Below, piece after piece: positions 22,232 through 33,374 of a DNA stretch of 64,000 nt. The stretch covers positions 310,001-374,000 of the forward strand of contig JASANH010001085.1 of NCBI GenBank assembly GCA_030248295.1, given 5' to 3'. The translations under genes were made by a program, and so were the position numbers. This DNA is from Mesodorylaimus sp. YZB2_4. Its lineage: Eukaryota > Nematoda > Enoplea > Dorylaimida > Dorylaimidae. Position 1 is the stretch's first letter. Every line of letters begins with the position of its first letter. The notes beneath the pieces are model-generated. The model did no database searches. It had not been told where the DNA came from and saw nothing but the letters and a program-made list of their open reading frames with translations.

Positions 22232-22640
22232 GCAGACATCGTCAACCGTCAAGTCGAACTTTGCGAAACCAAATATTGCAATGTTTACTTACGGTTAGGC
22301 GGAAAAGAATGGTCTGTGGAAAATGTCAGAGACGTCTGGCCAGCTGGTCAGCCGCGGTCAGCGCCTGAAGTCCTGTGAAATTTTCAAATTCACAAAGATT
22401 TTTTGGGTTTTTGGAAAAACACCAAATCCGAGTGTTAAAAGCTTAAACTCGAAGCCTGAAACCCAACCAGTTTGGAAGGAGCCCCGCGTGTTTTTCTCAA
22501 CGCTCGGTTCCCTACCACGCAAAAGTTCAAATATGCAACGGATTGTAGGCGCTGACCACTGCCGACCAGTTGGCCAGACTCCGTTATCATTTTCCACAGA
22601 GTTATATGTCGCACCTGGGAACAAACTACAATTTTGGTTC
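22232..22640. repeat. Palindromic repeat family R1, copy 2
   Basis: The left end matches the family's outer terminus (CATCGTCAACCGTCAAGTCG). Inner arms GTCTGGCCAGCTGGTCAGC and TGACCAGTTGGCCAGACT are inverted to each other around a middle with GGAAGGAGCCCCGCGTG and CAACGCTCGG. The short frames on both strands here arise from the palindrome. It is a MITE-like non-autonomous element. Confidence 0.6.
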
Positions 22641-22734
22641 GTTTAAAATTTCTACTTTGAAGCTTTAATTGACGGCCCACCCCACGTCATGCTCTGAAAT
22701 TGAACCCAAACCCAACTAGTCTTTCAATGACCTG

Positions 22735-22885
22735 GGTTTTTCACTGTCCGACCTGACCTTGACCGACCCTTCAAAAAATTTTCTGACCGGACCCTGACCT
22801 TGTTTGTCCAAAAAAAACTTCCTGGCCTGACCATTGACCTGCGAGGAATTGTAATTTTTTTGGCTCTGACTTTGACATTGATCGG
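22735..22885. repeat. TGACC-rich block, left of the mariner
   Basis: Repeated variants of CCTGACCTTGACCGACC are separated by AAAAAATTTTCTGACC spacers. The partner block lies at 24000-24180, in the same orientation, and the two bracket the deleted mariner. The flanks of each carry CCAAACCCAACTAG and TAAACCCAACTTAG, suggesting common ends. Confidence 0.65.
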
Positions 22886-23174
22886 AAAAAAATTTTGCCT
22901 ATAATCGGCACCAGAAACAGCTTCTCTGTGTTTGCAATTTTACCAAGAAATTTCACTACAGTTAACAATTTTCTGGCATTACGTAAAATTTCACAAGCTG
23001 CTCAAGAAACTGAATTTTTACCAAGCTCAAAAAGATATTCAAAGCTGTTTCAATTTCACGACTTTTGGAAAACTAGAGAAGCTGACACCCATTGAAAATC
23101 AAAGATATCCATTCGTTATAACATCGATTCCTGTTTCAACTGCCGCCCCATAATCGATTTATTTTCCTCCGTAA

Positions 23175-23749
23175 TCCGAGAAACGGCGCTCTACCAGGCC
23201 ACTGACCACTGAAAAATTGGCTGGCGAGCTCAAATCACCGAAAACAACGATTCGCCGGACATTGAAAAATGATCTCGGCTTCACCCCCTATCGGAAGATT
23301 GTGGCTTTACCCCCTGACAACCATAAGGTGTAACGAAAGAAGTTTTCAAGGTGGGTTCGGAGTCGGTACAGAAAATATGATTCCAAGCGCGTCCTGTTTT
23401 CTGATGAGAAGATGTGTGATCTGGACGGAATTTACAACGCCCAAAATGATCGCATATGGGCTCCAAACCAAGCAGCAGTCACTAGGAAGGGTGGAATAAA
23501 GCCAAAGCAGAAGTTTCCTCAAAACATCAGGGTCTGGTTGGGCGCATGCACTGAGGGTGTTACTTCGCTGGTCATTTTGGATAAAGGTACAGTCAGTCAT
23601 TCCATTTATATGGAAATGGTATTGCCAGCCGAGAAATATGTGTTGCTGTGAAACGAATTCGTTTGGATATTGTGAAAAAAAGTTGTGAAAGTTGGTACTC
23701 TCGACTATATCACGTTTCAAAAACCAATGGTGAATATATTGGCAAATAA
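23175..23749 (+). pseudogene. Mariner-type transposase, nonsense codon and internal deletion
   Basis: One frame from 23175 to 23651 reads as a Tc1/mariner transposase: LKSPKTTIRRTLKNDLGF (helix-turn-helix region), then VLFSDE with the first catalytic Asp near 23400, DGIYNAQNDRIW, KGGIKPKQKFP and VWLGACTEGVTSLVI. A TAA at 23331-23333 interrupts it. After LPAEKY the expected block with the second Asp (FQQDGA.PH) and the third acidic residue is absent. A different frame from 23648 to 23749 resumes with the family's C-terminal segment (IVKKSCESWYSRLYHVSK). The element is therefore both mutated and internally deleted, and cannot encode an active enzyme. Confidence 0.85.
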
Positions 23750-23999
23750 AATGGGTGAAGCCGAGTCAGAATTAAATGCTGAACACAATGGTATAAAATT
23801 TATTGCGATAACTTGCATATAAAGGGTGGTAGAAGGCGAATCATTAGAGGGTCATTTTTTGTGGCGCACCTGATAGAATTCAGGACATGTCTTGGGATTT
23901 AGAACTGTAAAACTGCCCGCAAATCCCCACACAGGAAAGCGAGCTTGAAAATTTTTTCGCCAACATTTCACTAAATTTACTTTTTTTCGCTGTCAGAAT

Positions 24000-24180
24000 A
24001 CTCTCACCGGGCGCAAGAAATTCTGACCTGACCCTGACCTTGACCGACCCCTTAAAAAATTTTCTGACATGACCCTGACCTTGACCGAACCCCAGAACAT
24101 TTTCTGACCTTGACTCTGACTTTGACCAAGGGTCGGTCAATGAGGGTTTTGACAGAATTCTGACCTCGACCTTGAGGTCA
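24000..24180. repeat. TGACCTTGACC block, right of the mariner
   Basis: Contains CCTGACCCTGACCTTGACC twice with an AAAAATTTTCTGAC spacer, then degenerate copies ending CGACCTTGAGGTCA, a small palindrome. The complement of the unit, TCAAGGTCA, equals the extended half-site bound by FTZ-F1/SF-1 and ERR nuclear receptors. In a repeat this simple the match may be accidental. Confidence 0.65.
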
Positions 24181-25270
24181 TTTCTAACACTAAACCCAAC
24201 TTAGCTTTGTTAACACATACAGTATCTTCAGTAACAAACATTCAAAGCCAACTTTTCAAAAACCTGAACAAGCAATTTTGATTCTTCCACAATTAGAATA
24301 AATAATGAAAAAAATTTTGCACAAGGAGGCTTGATTACACAGGATAAAAAAATTGAGCTTTTCTGTTTTTGGCTTTTTCGACCTTGCAATATCCAGTGCA
24401 AAATCGACGTCGTATTTGGCCTGACCCCCCTCTCCCCCTGTTGTACAAGATCTTTTTTTAGGCGACCCCCCTCCCCCTGGCGTACAAGGTCGTCTTTGTA
24501 CAGCCCCTAGTATGTCGTATCAGGCGAAAGAGGTGACCGCAAACACTAAAAAATTCGCGTGATATGCTAGTTAAGAAACAAGGACTGTGTTTTTTTTAAT
24601 GCCAATCTACGTTTTCCAGTTTAAGCTTCTTTCGAGCGGTCCCAGCCAACCTGGACTTTTTCGCCGCGTCGTAGAACTGTACTATGATCCGCATGTACAC
24701 AGGAAATGGCGGTTAATTTAACCATACAACGCTTGTACTCGACAGTTTTCGCAGAACTGTGCCACATTCATGTAGGAAGAACAGCACATGCGATGGGTGA
24801 TGATTCTAGGCTATTTCAGAACTTGGTGATCCCGTCTGAACAGGTTTGGAACCTGCCAGGCCGGACACGACTACGTGTGGGGTTGAACGCTATGATAGCT
24901 GTGATAGAAAAACGATACAACAACTGCGACAATACAGAGCACGCACAAGAATCACAAGAAAGAAATCCAGGCGAGTCGAGGCGTTGCTCAGACTGGAGCC
25001 ACACATCAAGCCAAAAACAGCTGACTATTCTGATTTTCAGTCGCTATACTTGCGATTAGAACAGGACAAGAATTCAGGAAGGACATTGAACGCTATCACA
25101 TGCGCTGTACTGCGTTTTATCGCAGCTGATCAACCCAACTTGCGTTTTCATTTCAGAAAAGTATGCCTAAAAAACATTATCGTTTGAAAAAGAGATTATG
25201 AATATTAGTTCCAAACATACATTTGTCATGTAGACACACTATTTCGCCTTCCTAGCTTGTCAAGAGTGGG
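24180..25270. other. Unassigned region with a coding-like plus-strand frame
   Basis: The frame at about 24846-25187 contains QQLRQYRARTRITRKKSRR and RTLNAITCAVLRFIA. It looks coding, but I recognise no family and see no firm splice sites. About 24905-24960 is repeated at the very end of the window (63940-64000), where the same frame has stop codons. The repeat therefore has lost, or never had, coding function there. Confidence 0.35.
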
Positions 25271-25274
25271 ATCT

Positions 25275-25472
25275 TCAGTCCCTGCTTGGGTCACTATCAT
25301 GGCCCTTGTCCGGTGAGATGCCCATTTCGGCGGGCACTTGCTCAACTGTCTTTCCGATGACACTCCCGATGTCGCACACGAAGCGATAGGTGAACCGCTT
25401 TTCAAACGATTTGTGAATGATGTTCTTATCGTAGTAATAACGTGATCCACGCGATAATTTCGCAAAAGTCAT
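25275..25472 (-). CDS. ETS-domain exon (C-terminal half), copy 2, orphan
   Basis: On the minus strand an acceptor (TTCTCTTTTCTAG) precedes ATG and 65 codons to a stop at 25275. It reads MTFAKLSRGSRYYYDKN, then [19 protein letters not shown] and VIGKTVEQVPAEMGISPD. This is the recognition helix (with both conserved Arg), the wing strands and the C-terminal tail of an Ets1-like ETS domain. The usual LSRG(L/I)RYYY has Ser in place of the aliphatic residue. I found no first-half ETS exon, exon 1 or exon 2 on the minus strand between here and 35 kb. Either the rest has been lost or the remaining exons lie beyond what I can recognise. The acceptor and frame are intact, so the exon could still be used. 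Confidence 0.8.
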   Translation of the reverse strand: MTFAKLSRGSRYYYDKNIIHKSFEKRFTYRFVCDIGSVIGKTVEQVPAEMGISPDKGHDSDPSRD

Positions 25473-25479
25473 CTAGAAA

Positions 25480-26270
25480 AGAGAAAAAATCTTTCTTGCG
25501 TGATACAATATCATTAGCTGAATCCAGTTCGGCCGCAAATTATCCTTTATTATATTCCCTGTTTGTGGCAAAAGCTGAACCGTTTTCTACGATTCTACCT
25601 TTCTTCCTGTTCCCGTCGAATGTAACGCAACAGTAAACTTTCACAGTCACTTCAGCGATATAGGATTTCCAAAAACGTTTGTTATGCTTGGGAAACTTGT
25701 TGACCATCCCCAATGCCAGATTTGATGGTGCATCCGACTGTGGACCCTCCGTCGCTACAGCTCTCATGCTGCACACTGGCCATGGTCTTTCTCGTCGTTG
25801 GTTGCAAAAAATGCAGTACTGTATTTTTTTTTATAAACCAAGAGCAGTGAGGATTTTCTCCGTTTTTTAGCACTCACAGAAACCAGAGCCGATCAAGCTT
25901 CAATTTTTGGCCCCCTCCCCACTTTTATGGGTCTGAACTCGATGCGCCCATGAGTGGTGATAGTCGATGCAAGAGGTTTTTTGTAGAGGCTCGATTTTCA
26001 CAGGAACCATTTTTCCTGAGAGTGGTCAGGCGGTATCAGCGATACTGATCTGTCGGTCATTGTCGAGAGCAGTTTGCGCGATCTGGGATTCTTACTGTGC
26101 TTATAAATCGTGGGAAATTTTTTGACTTTTTCACTTCTCACGGCGCGCCGATCTAATTTTGTATCTGTTTCAATGAAAAAAAAGAGCCTGTCCCAACAGT
26201 TTAAAGTCCCCCCCCCCCCCACTCACTCTCGGATGATTGCCCTGCGACTGGCAAAGCTGAGGGAAAAAAA
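25480..26270. other. No firm gene
   Basis: Short frames on both strands have no domain. A C-run lies at about 26209-26220. By position this is the intron or 5' flank of ETS copy 2. Confidence 0.35.
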
Positions 26271-26275
26271 TTTAC

Positions 26276-26499
26276 CTGCGATTTGCAGAGTTATGAGCCT
26301 AAACCGCTCTCTTGTCAAGTGGCGCGCGAGCGGGAAATTCAAAAGGTGCGTTGCTTCTGTCACTTCGGCCGGTATTTTATTTCCCTCTATTTTCTCAATT
26401 AGACATCGAATTTCAACTGGCAAAACAGCATTCGATGCCATTTTCCATGCTCTATCCGAAGCTGTGCGTCTAGTATCGCGATCTGTTCCGCAGGATTTT
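26276..26499 (-). CDS. Possible exon, gene unidentified
   Basis: The minus-strand frame (about 74 codons) contains SDRAWKMASNAVLPVEIR, EVTEATHLLNFPLARHL and ERFRLITLQIA, and ends at a donor (CAAATCGCAG then GTAAAT, phase 1). Amino-acid composition looks coding. No acceptor has been fixed, because an in-frame stop lies at about 26505 on the 5' side. I recognise no family. The plus-strand frame over the same DNA (26110-26517) is probably its shadow. Confidence 0.35.
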
Positions 26500-26519
26500 C
26501 AAAAATGGCTTTTCTGAAA

Positions 26520-28380
26520 GTCCTCTCCCCTGTATCTGGCTGCAGTTTTGTTTGCATACGGGTATTTTGATATCAAATTTAAAGCAAAATTACAGACAAT
26601 AAATGGTTATTTTTGAAGCTAAACGAATTGGGAATATTTCAGACCAAATTTATTAGGAGTTGAGCATAATTTGGTACGTTCGAGCCCCGTCTCCTTAGCA
26701 TACAGGAGCAGGAGATTTTAAAGTCATCAAATGCATTTTGTAACTCTTGGTGGCTAATGACAATCATGGACAAACTGTAAGAAAGAGGCAACATTTTTGG
26801 TATCATCCGACAACTGAAATTGGGGCTCGTCCTAGTCAAGAGCAAACCATTAAACATGTGTGTAAGAGTGAGGTTAAGACGATTCAGAATAACAGGATGC
26901 CCGATAGAGGAGATCAAGAACGACTCAGTCGAGTCAGCTCTCCAAGAACAATGATAATAAAAGATTTGAACACAATTTTGTTAGGTCTGTGCAGATGCAT
27001 CGTGTAATCAAGCCTGGCCGGCGTAGGAGGGAGGCTGCCGACCCAAGTCAGCGGGACAGAAACTCCGACTGGAGCAGGCAAGTCGTACGACTATACGTAC
27101 GGCTGAAACATCATCTTAAGTGGTTGACGTCTCCTAGTCGGGGGCACTCGCCATGGCCTATCAGGCAGGGGCTACAATCGAGTAAACAGGTGTGTAATAG
27201 GCATGGACTAGGCATGTATTATGCCCTCCGGCCTATTCGTGCCGGTCTGCCTCTCCCAAGTCAGGGCCAGCATGAGACCGAGAGCGAGGTCGAGGTCGAG
27301 TGACTGGTCTGATTGCGGGCATCGGTAGAGAACTAGTCTAGAGCTCCTGATCTGAACTCGCTCGGTGAGCACTTCGGGCTCAGGTCCGTCAGAGCCTCTT
27401 TGACGGACGGCACGTGCGGCTGTTCCCTGAATTGTGAGTCTACACAGCCTCCTTTGTGTGGGACAGTAAACGATACCAAGAAGTGTCCGTGGACTGCGTG
27501 GTACTGTTCCTGTGGCTTGAGCCATCCTCTGGTCAGCCCTAGTTTGCCTTGGGACGAGCCAAGGATTTCAGGTGTCTTACGATAAGGACTTGCAAATCTT
27601 GTTTCTTCTGACCGTATTGTTCCATCTATCAAGCCAAACGTCCGGACTCCTTCAACACACCAAAACGTTTCAAGTGGATTATTTCAAAATTTTCAGCTGT
27701 AAGGCGCATTGTGGTCAACATGGAGTTTGTGAAGCATTTTGAGCTCTATAAGACAGTATCAATTTTTTGCTTAATTCCTAATCGTTAGATAATCGATAAT
27801 TTCTTTAACGTGGGAAAATGGTTTTCGCCGATTTTCTCGAAATTTTCAGGTACGACCACCCTCGACCGCAGCACGAAAGTTGTAGACAATTTCGAGCTCT
27901 ACAAAACTAATGTAATTGTTACATTCGGTTTTTGATCGGATCGCTAGATAATCGATAAAATAAAAGTTATCGCTAGGGGCGCGGTCGTTTGGTTTTTCAT
28001 TTAGTTTTCCACTAATTGGCTCCGAGTGACCATCATCATTATTCTGACTGCTCTTATTCTGACCGCGTCCTCTCTGATATTCGCTAGTCGCACTCAGGTG
28101 CACGGATGTTTTGATGAATAAAAGGTAAAGACCCAGTACACATTTTGTAGGATCACACCCAGCGAGCTAGCTCGTGATCAGAAAGTAGTTATTACACCCA
28201 TTGTATGCTACTAAGGGTTTTGTTTTCCAAGGGCACCTTTCCATCTTCGATATGTCAAATTTGTTGGAACAAAGATTCGAAATGCTCTTCGTGTCAAGAA
28301 AATTGCGTACTGCTCAAGGTAGCGGCTTGTTTATAAGTGAGGGTACTCGCTGCCAGTGGTCATTTTTCTTTTTGCTTCAA
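26520..28380. other. No gene recognised
   Basis: Includes a G/C-richer part (27000-27620) in which several overlapping frames are open on both strands, none with a domain. Two similar sentences near 27715-27770 and 27870-27960 (GTTGTAGACAATTTCGAGCTC versus GTGAAGCATTTTGAGCTC; CTAGATAATCGATAA in both) show a small direct duplication of about 150 bases. Confidence 0.4.
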
Positions 28381-28392
28381 CGGCTGAGGGAA

Positions 28393-28481
28393 ATGGCTTC
28401 GAGCACTGTGCTTGTGACTTTCTTAGTTCTGATATCGTTTCCCGACAGCATGGAGGGCAAGTTTGAAAAAGAGGATAAGGG
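28393..28481 (+). CDS. Small secreted protein, exon 1 (signal peptide)
   Basis: ATG at 28393 opens MASSTVLVTFLVLISFPDS, a good signal peptide, followed by MEGKFEKEDKG. It ends at a donor (AAGGG/GTGAGA, phase 2). A TATA-like TTTATAAG lies about 60 bases upstream. Joined to 29081-29182 and 29235-29388 the frame is continuous: 89 + 102 + 154 bases, 114 residues. The mature protein would be small, very Lys/Glu-rich at the start and ends in a segment with two Cys. I recognise no family. Secretion is inferred from the N-terminus only. AATAAA at 29504-29509 fits the end of the transcript. Confidence 0.55.
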
Positions 28482-29080
28482 GTGAGAATTTGATTTTCTA
28501 TAACTACGAAGGGAGCTCAAAAAGGAGTTGGCTTACGATAATGCACGGGTGCACTGTGAAGGCCAAGTACGTACACTGATGGGCAAGGCGCCCATTTTTG
28601 TGGCTCCATGGCGGTTTTGATGCGCCTTGTCTGTGATTAGCCAGTCGCTTTCGTCAAACGTTTGTTTGTAAGAAAGGATTCTTGGAAATCTGGAAATTGA
28701 TCACTGAGCTGTAAATTGATATCAGATGCGAAAGAACATAGCTGATAGTGCTTGGTAGCATGTTTTCTATAAGTCATATGGTTAGTTATCATTGATTTCC
28801 TGTCAGCTTTGTCCTTTCGCATCCATTGAATTAGTGCTCGTTGCTCAGTTTCCTCATCTGCAGGCACTCCTTATCGCAAACAAAGTTATGAATAAAGCGA
28901 CTCACCAGTCACGCGAACAGTACACATCAAAACCGCTAATGGAACTGTAATAATGGACGCTCTCCTCAGCAGTGTACTCAGCCTTACACTGCACCAACAC
29001 GTTATCATACAGCCTACTAATTGTTGGATCCCCCCCCCCCTCCCACACCTAATGATATCTATTCGAGTCTCTGTTTTAAG

Positions 29081-29182
29081 TTGGAGCAAGATCGGTCAAA
29101 CTAACTTGAAGGCACAAATCCAGAATTCGGAAATAAAATTTGGAGACAAGATGGAGGGCAAGTTTGAAAAAAAGTTTAAAGG
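29081..29182 (+). CDS. Small secreted protein, exon 2
   Basis: The acceptor GTCTCTGTTTTAAG precedes 29081. The exon is open in phase 2 and ends at a donor (AAAGG then GTAAGA). Its last eleven codons (MEGKFEKKFKG) repeat the end of exon 1 (MEGKFEKEDKG), and the surrounding DNA matches at about 33 of 40 bases. Exon 2 therefore probably arose by duplication of the exon 1 end together with its donor site. Skipping exon 2 would also keep the frame, because all three junctions are phase 2. Confidence 0.55.
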
Positions 29183-29234
29183 GTAAGACTTGGTTTCCTT
29201 AGCACATAGCAGTAATGACTGTCTTTTTACACAG

Positions 29235-29388
29235 GATCCATCCGTTCAAGTTCATCATCCGTCCAATCAAGATCACCCAAACTAAACAGGAGACTCACGA
29301 TCAGATCGAAGGCGTCGGAATGAAGTTACGCGTGCAAGGAAACGTGGGGTGTTTTATTAGTCCATCGCGTTGCGTGCGTGTGGGCTGA
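29235..29388 (+). CDS. Small secreted protein, exon 3
   Basis: The acceptor CTGTCTTTTTACACAG ends at 29234. The exon reads IHPFKFIIRPIKITQTKQE, then a short tail with GMKLRVQGNVGCFISPSRC, and stops at TGA 29386-29388. The intron before it is only 52 bases. No known domain is recognised. The two Cys are nine residues apart and could form a disulphide in a secreted protein. Confidence 0.5.
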
Positions 29389-29503
29389 CAATATACTTGC
29401 GATGTGAACACCTTTGAACACGTGTTGGATGAGCATGAGTACAGTACTTGCATATATCTTGCAGCACGAGTGATGGTCTAAATCTGACGAAGAGAATTCT
29501 TTC

Positions 29504-29509
29504 AATAAA
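29504..29509 (+). terminator. Polyadenylation signal AATAAA
   Basis: Lies 115 bases after the stop codon of the small secreted-protein gene, in the right orientation. Confidence 0.45.
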
Positions 29510-29514
29510 CACCA

Positions 29515-30455
29515 GGTAAACTTAGCCGCGTGACATCTTGGACTCTCAGAAGTTTTTGTGCGGCAATTTTCACTATACAGTACCCTGAACGTACACTCTG
29601 CTGTTGTGCATTTAGTTTCAATTTTTATAGGCAGCCTTGACTCCTGACAACTTACATGCTTACCGATGCAAGCGTTTGTGTCGCAATGCAGGCATTCACG
29701 CTGACAGCGCCTGATAATAGGCGGCAGCCATCAAAGGCTACTTTTTCAACTTCTACCCTGCTCTCCGTGAACACATATTCTCAAGCCACGCAACCGAACG
29801 TTCGCATTGAAAGTTTTTCCGGCTAGTGTCAAAGAATCGACGCAACAAAAACTTAGAAAACGTGTCGTTCTTGCAGAACTTCCAGTTTCATGTACAAACA
29901 AAGCTGTACAACGATGCTCCGAAGTGAAGACGGACTGCGCTCATTGGACTGACGCCCAGCAGTAACTCGTGTAAGATAACCGGCTCGCAGACTTTTCTCA
30001 TATTGCTGCCAAATAATTCCTTGCAAAAGACTGGTAAAATCTTGCCAAAATTCTCTGTGGACCTAAGAGTCGAAAAATATGTTCATGACTGAATCTACTG
30101 TAAGATACCATTAATTTTGACGGAATTGTCTAATGTCTTAGACTTGTGCGGAATATCGCAATTATCGATCAGGCTTGTAGTAATGAGTTTCCTGGTGATT
30201 GCCCACAGTGATTGCTGTTTTCCAACGAAGCCTTCTAGCATTAATTGTGTCTGATGTGAGATGTCATGTCCCTCGCGCCTAATTAGAACCACCTGCTTTT
30301 TTTTGGCTGTCTTCGAGAAATTTCCTTATTATTTTCTACGAATTGGTTGTCGTCAGCGACATTTATGCATGGAAATATGTTGTGAGTTTGATGCCTTTGT
30401 CTTCCTTTTTGAATAGAATGTACAATTTGAGATAATTGTTCTAGTTTGTATTTTG
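29515..30455. other. No gene seen
   Basis: No domain, repeat partner or splice-supported frame was recognised. Confidence 0.4.
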
Positions 30456-30459
30456 ACAT

Positions 30460-30745
30460 TTCAGAAAATCTTTCCACAAAACTAGAAACTGAAAAATTCC
30501 TGAGATATTGAAACTCAAACAAAAATGCCCGCAGTTATTTCTAATCTTATTCTGAGAAAAGAACAACGGTATCACTGAGGAAGTTTTGAATGCTTGATTC
30601 CTGAGAAAAGGAATACAGTGCACATGGCCTTCTTCGACCTTCTGGTAGAAAAAACATTTGACGGGGTGCCACAAGACCCGACCGCACAGTGTACCTGGGA
30701 TCTAGTAAGTGCGATAGGTGCAACTATCCCACAAGAGGCAAAGCG
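30460..30745 (+). repeat. Dispersed repeat R2, copy 1
   Basis: Aligns with 33375-33690 in the same orientation. Shared words are GAAACTGAAAAATTCCTGAGATATTG versus GAAGCTGAAAAAGTTCCTGAGATGTCG, GGCCTTCTTCGACCT versus TGCCTTCTTGGACGT, and GATAGGTGCAACT versus GATGGGTGCAACT. Near the end both copies can read a C-D-x-C-N motif (KCDRCNYPT versus MCDGCNCTK), hinting at a zinc-binding peptide in the source element. The frames are broken by stops in this copy. Confidence 0.5.
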
Positions 30746-31006
30746 CCAAGTTCCATGAATTCTACTGGAATGTATGATGTTTGGCCGACGATTTGATTAG
30801 TGCTGGCCCGCAGAACTCGCAGCGACCTTCAGGGATTGTTACAAAAAAAGAAGGACCCCCCTGCGGGAGGAGGGTTTGGCATGAAACTGATGTAAGGGTA
30901 TCTAGTGTGGATACTAAACGTTAGTCGAGAAGGTTACACGGATAGAAAAGGCGGTCGCTCCCCTGCTGGCTCACATCTCTAACACTGAATCTAAAGTAAA
31001 CGGAGT

Positions 31007-31381
31007 ATGTGCAATTTGGCGTCCAGAGCGATGGCCCTCCAAACAATGGATGGCATCGTAATCAACAAGACAATGCAGTTTAAATACTTGCTATCCCACA
31101 ACGCGGCTAAAACAGACACTTTAGCCAATCTGCAGCGCATGAAAGAAGTGGCGACAGGTGGCAGGTATACTGTACTGTGCCAATATACTGTATCTCAAAT
31201 CAAAGATATAGTAACAACGCAGTGGTTATTGACAAGTAGCTCTGAACTAATCAGAATTTTGGTCCGCAACCAGGAAACACGACAGGCACTACACACTGTG
31301 GGAATGAAAATAGGACTGGCACTAGGCTTGACAAGGCTGGCCAACAACGTGATAATGGTGATGGTGAACATTACGTCTTAG
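31007..31381 (+). CDS. Unidentified open frame, 124 codons
   Basis: The frame runs from a GTG at 31007 (first ATG at 31031) to a stop at 31379-31381. It contains INKTMQFKYLLSHNAAK, LANLQRMKEVATGGRY and IRILVRNQETRQALHTVGMK. Composition is compatible with coding, but there is no recognisable family, and no acceptor or donor was chosen. TACTGTA/TACAGTA words inside it are typical of non-coding parts of this window. That lowers my confidence. Confidence 0.25.
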   Translation: MCNLASRAMALQTMDGIVINKTMQFKYLLSHNAAKTDTLANLQRMKEVATGGRYTVLCQYTVSQIKDIVTTQWLLTSSSELIRILVRNQETRQALHTVGMKIGLALGLTRLANNVIMVMVNITS

Positions 31382-31384
31382 TGA

Positions 31385-33370
31385 ACACGGATAGACGCAA
31401 GGTACAGGATATACACGATAAGAGGATGGATGGCGGATGAGCTAGGAGGACGTGATGCAGTGCAAAATATCGACCCACGTCAGCGTGGCTTGAGTGAGCG
31501 ACAATGCACTTGGAAAAACTTAGCGCAGGATGATAGTATGATAAGCATGCACGTAAGATCTAGCAAAAATTTTTGATGGAGTAACGAAAAACACAATAGT
31601 CCTAGGGGAATGGGACGAATTGTGAAAATGCGAGGTCAGCACTTACCAGCAATAATTGGGGTCGCACGAGGTGGAATGGGAAAGTTATAAACGTTATCTC
31701 GAATGTTTTTGGCGGTTTTTGTCCATTGTTTACTCCTTGAAGAAAACATCTTATGAGTGACGACAACCTCCTTAGAACGTTCAGTCGCTTTTTCCGCCTG
31801 ATAAATCTGATCTGACAGGCTCCTAAAAGTCGCATGACAAGTGCGTACAGCTTATATATAGGTCGTTTCTATTTCACAATAAATGATTCTGATCGTAATC
31901 TAAGCTGATCAAGGAAAATGGAAAAATTTAAATGAGTTTAGGTGTACAAGGACAACCGTATGTGCGGGTATTATACTGTAGGCGTTGTTATACAAACATG
32001 TCGCATACTCGTCATCGCCCATGGAAGCCGCATTGACCTGGGTCGCCGCTCACCCATTGGAACGCCGGATTCAGTATTCCTAGAGCGATGGAATTTCAAT
32101 AGGTGCGCGTCCCTGAGCTGGCATACGGTAAAGCATAAATACAAACACAGTTATCGTTCAAGCTTTCTTCTGCTTATCTAATTCAAAGTATGCATCGGGT
32201 AATGACAGAAATTATCGGTTGAATACATTTGTTGATGAATTATGCATTCGAAATAAGTCTACATCTTTATATACTCCGTCATCAAAGGCTTCTGCGATCG
32301 CGGTGAACAAATTTCACGATTAAATTATGATAGAAACATATGCTAAATTCCAAAAAAGTACGTTCTGGAGGCGGAATTTTGAGTTGGTTTAGGTTTCAAC
32401 GCTTCATGTGCGGATGATTCACAATATTCACCGTAACGGTTGTTTCTTGTCCCCTTGCCCTGCTAACATCCGCTGGGTCGTGGTGACAAAGCAATCAAGA
32501 TCGGGTGAAAAAACTTATTTTTGTTGTTGATTTGTGCCAGCGGCTACACTGGTACTCAAACAAAGGACTTCGGTTTTGAATCGAGTGATTTCACAAAAAA
32601 CATTGGCAGGTGCTTTTAATCACCCATTGCGATCTTATACAGCCTTGAACCATTCTCCGAATAATTACACTTAATTAACACAGGTCCGCATAATGAGCAC
32701 CTGCTCGGCGAAATGAGCGCAAAGACTAAGAGCAGAGAAAAACAGTCGGGGTGAAAACAGACGAAATTCGAGGAGAAATAGAAGCGAGGGGCCGTTCGAA
32801 ACGGTGGAGAGAATGTTGGGAAGGAAGAACATTAGACGAGGCCTTTCTACATGATATGCTTAAGGACGGAGGTTACTGTAATCGATGCTAAAAAAATGAT
32901 ATAATTGACATAGTGGCCCTAAAGTTTAGCTGAACCCACTAAATCACGAATGTTGAGTCTGAATATTGTAATCTCCTGTCACTGAATTCTCTTTTATCAT
33001 CTTTCAATATCGTTTCTCTCGTACATGGGAATCGACGCGCATTGAAGCCTTTTTAAAAAGTTGCAGGATGAGGCCAGAGTCCGTGCCTCCCCAACCCCGT
33101 TTTGCATATAGCAGTCATGACATTCATGATATGATAAGCGAAGCTGTGAGGTGACCAGCTCTCATGATAGCTTCCCTCTGGCGTCTCCACTGGCAGTGCC
33201 TCTGCAGAAGGCATCCTCTGTTAGCACCAGCATCCCAAGATGATACTGGGCGAAGGTGGAGTGTCCTTCCCACTTTGTGTCCGAGCAAAAGTTTGAACTG
33301 TAGTTGAATGCGCTGACAGCTCGATGCAATTGTTCCTTTTTCGAATGGGATCTAAAGTTTATTTTAGTTT
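31385..33370. other. No gene seen
   Basis: About 33133-33175 (GATAAGCGAAGCTGTGAGGTGACCAGCTCTC) recurs at 61625-61660, marking a dispersed repeat. Otherwise no frame or motif was recognised. Confidence 0.4.
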
Positions 33371-33374
33371 GGAT

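Noticed and set aside
24000..24180. Hormone-response enhancer
   Set aside because: The half-sites arise from a simple repeat; sequence alone does not support calling a regulatory element.
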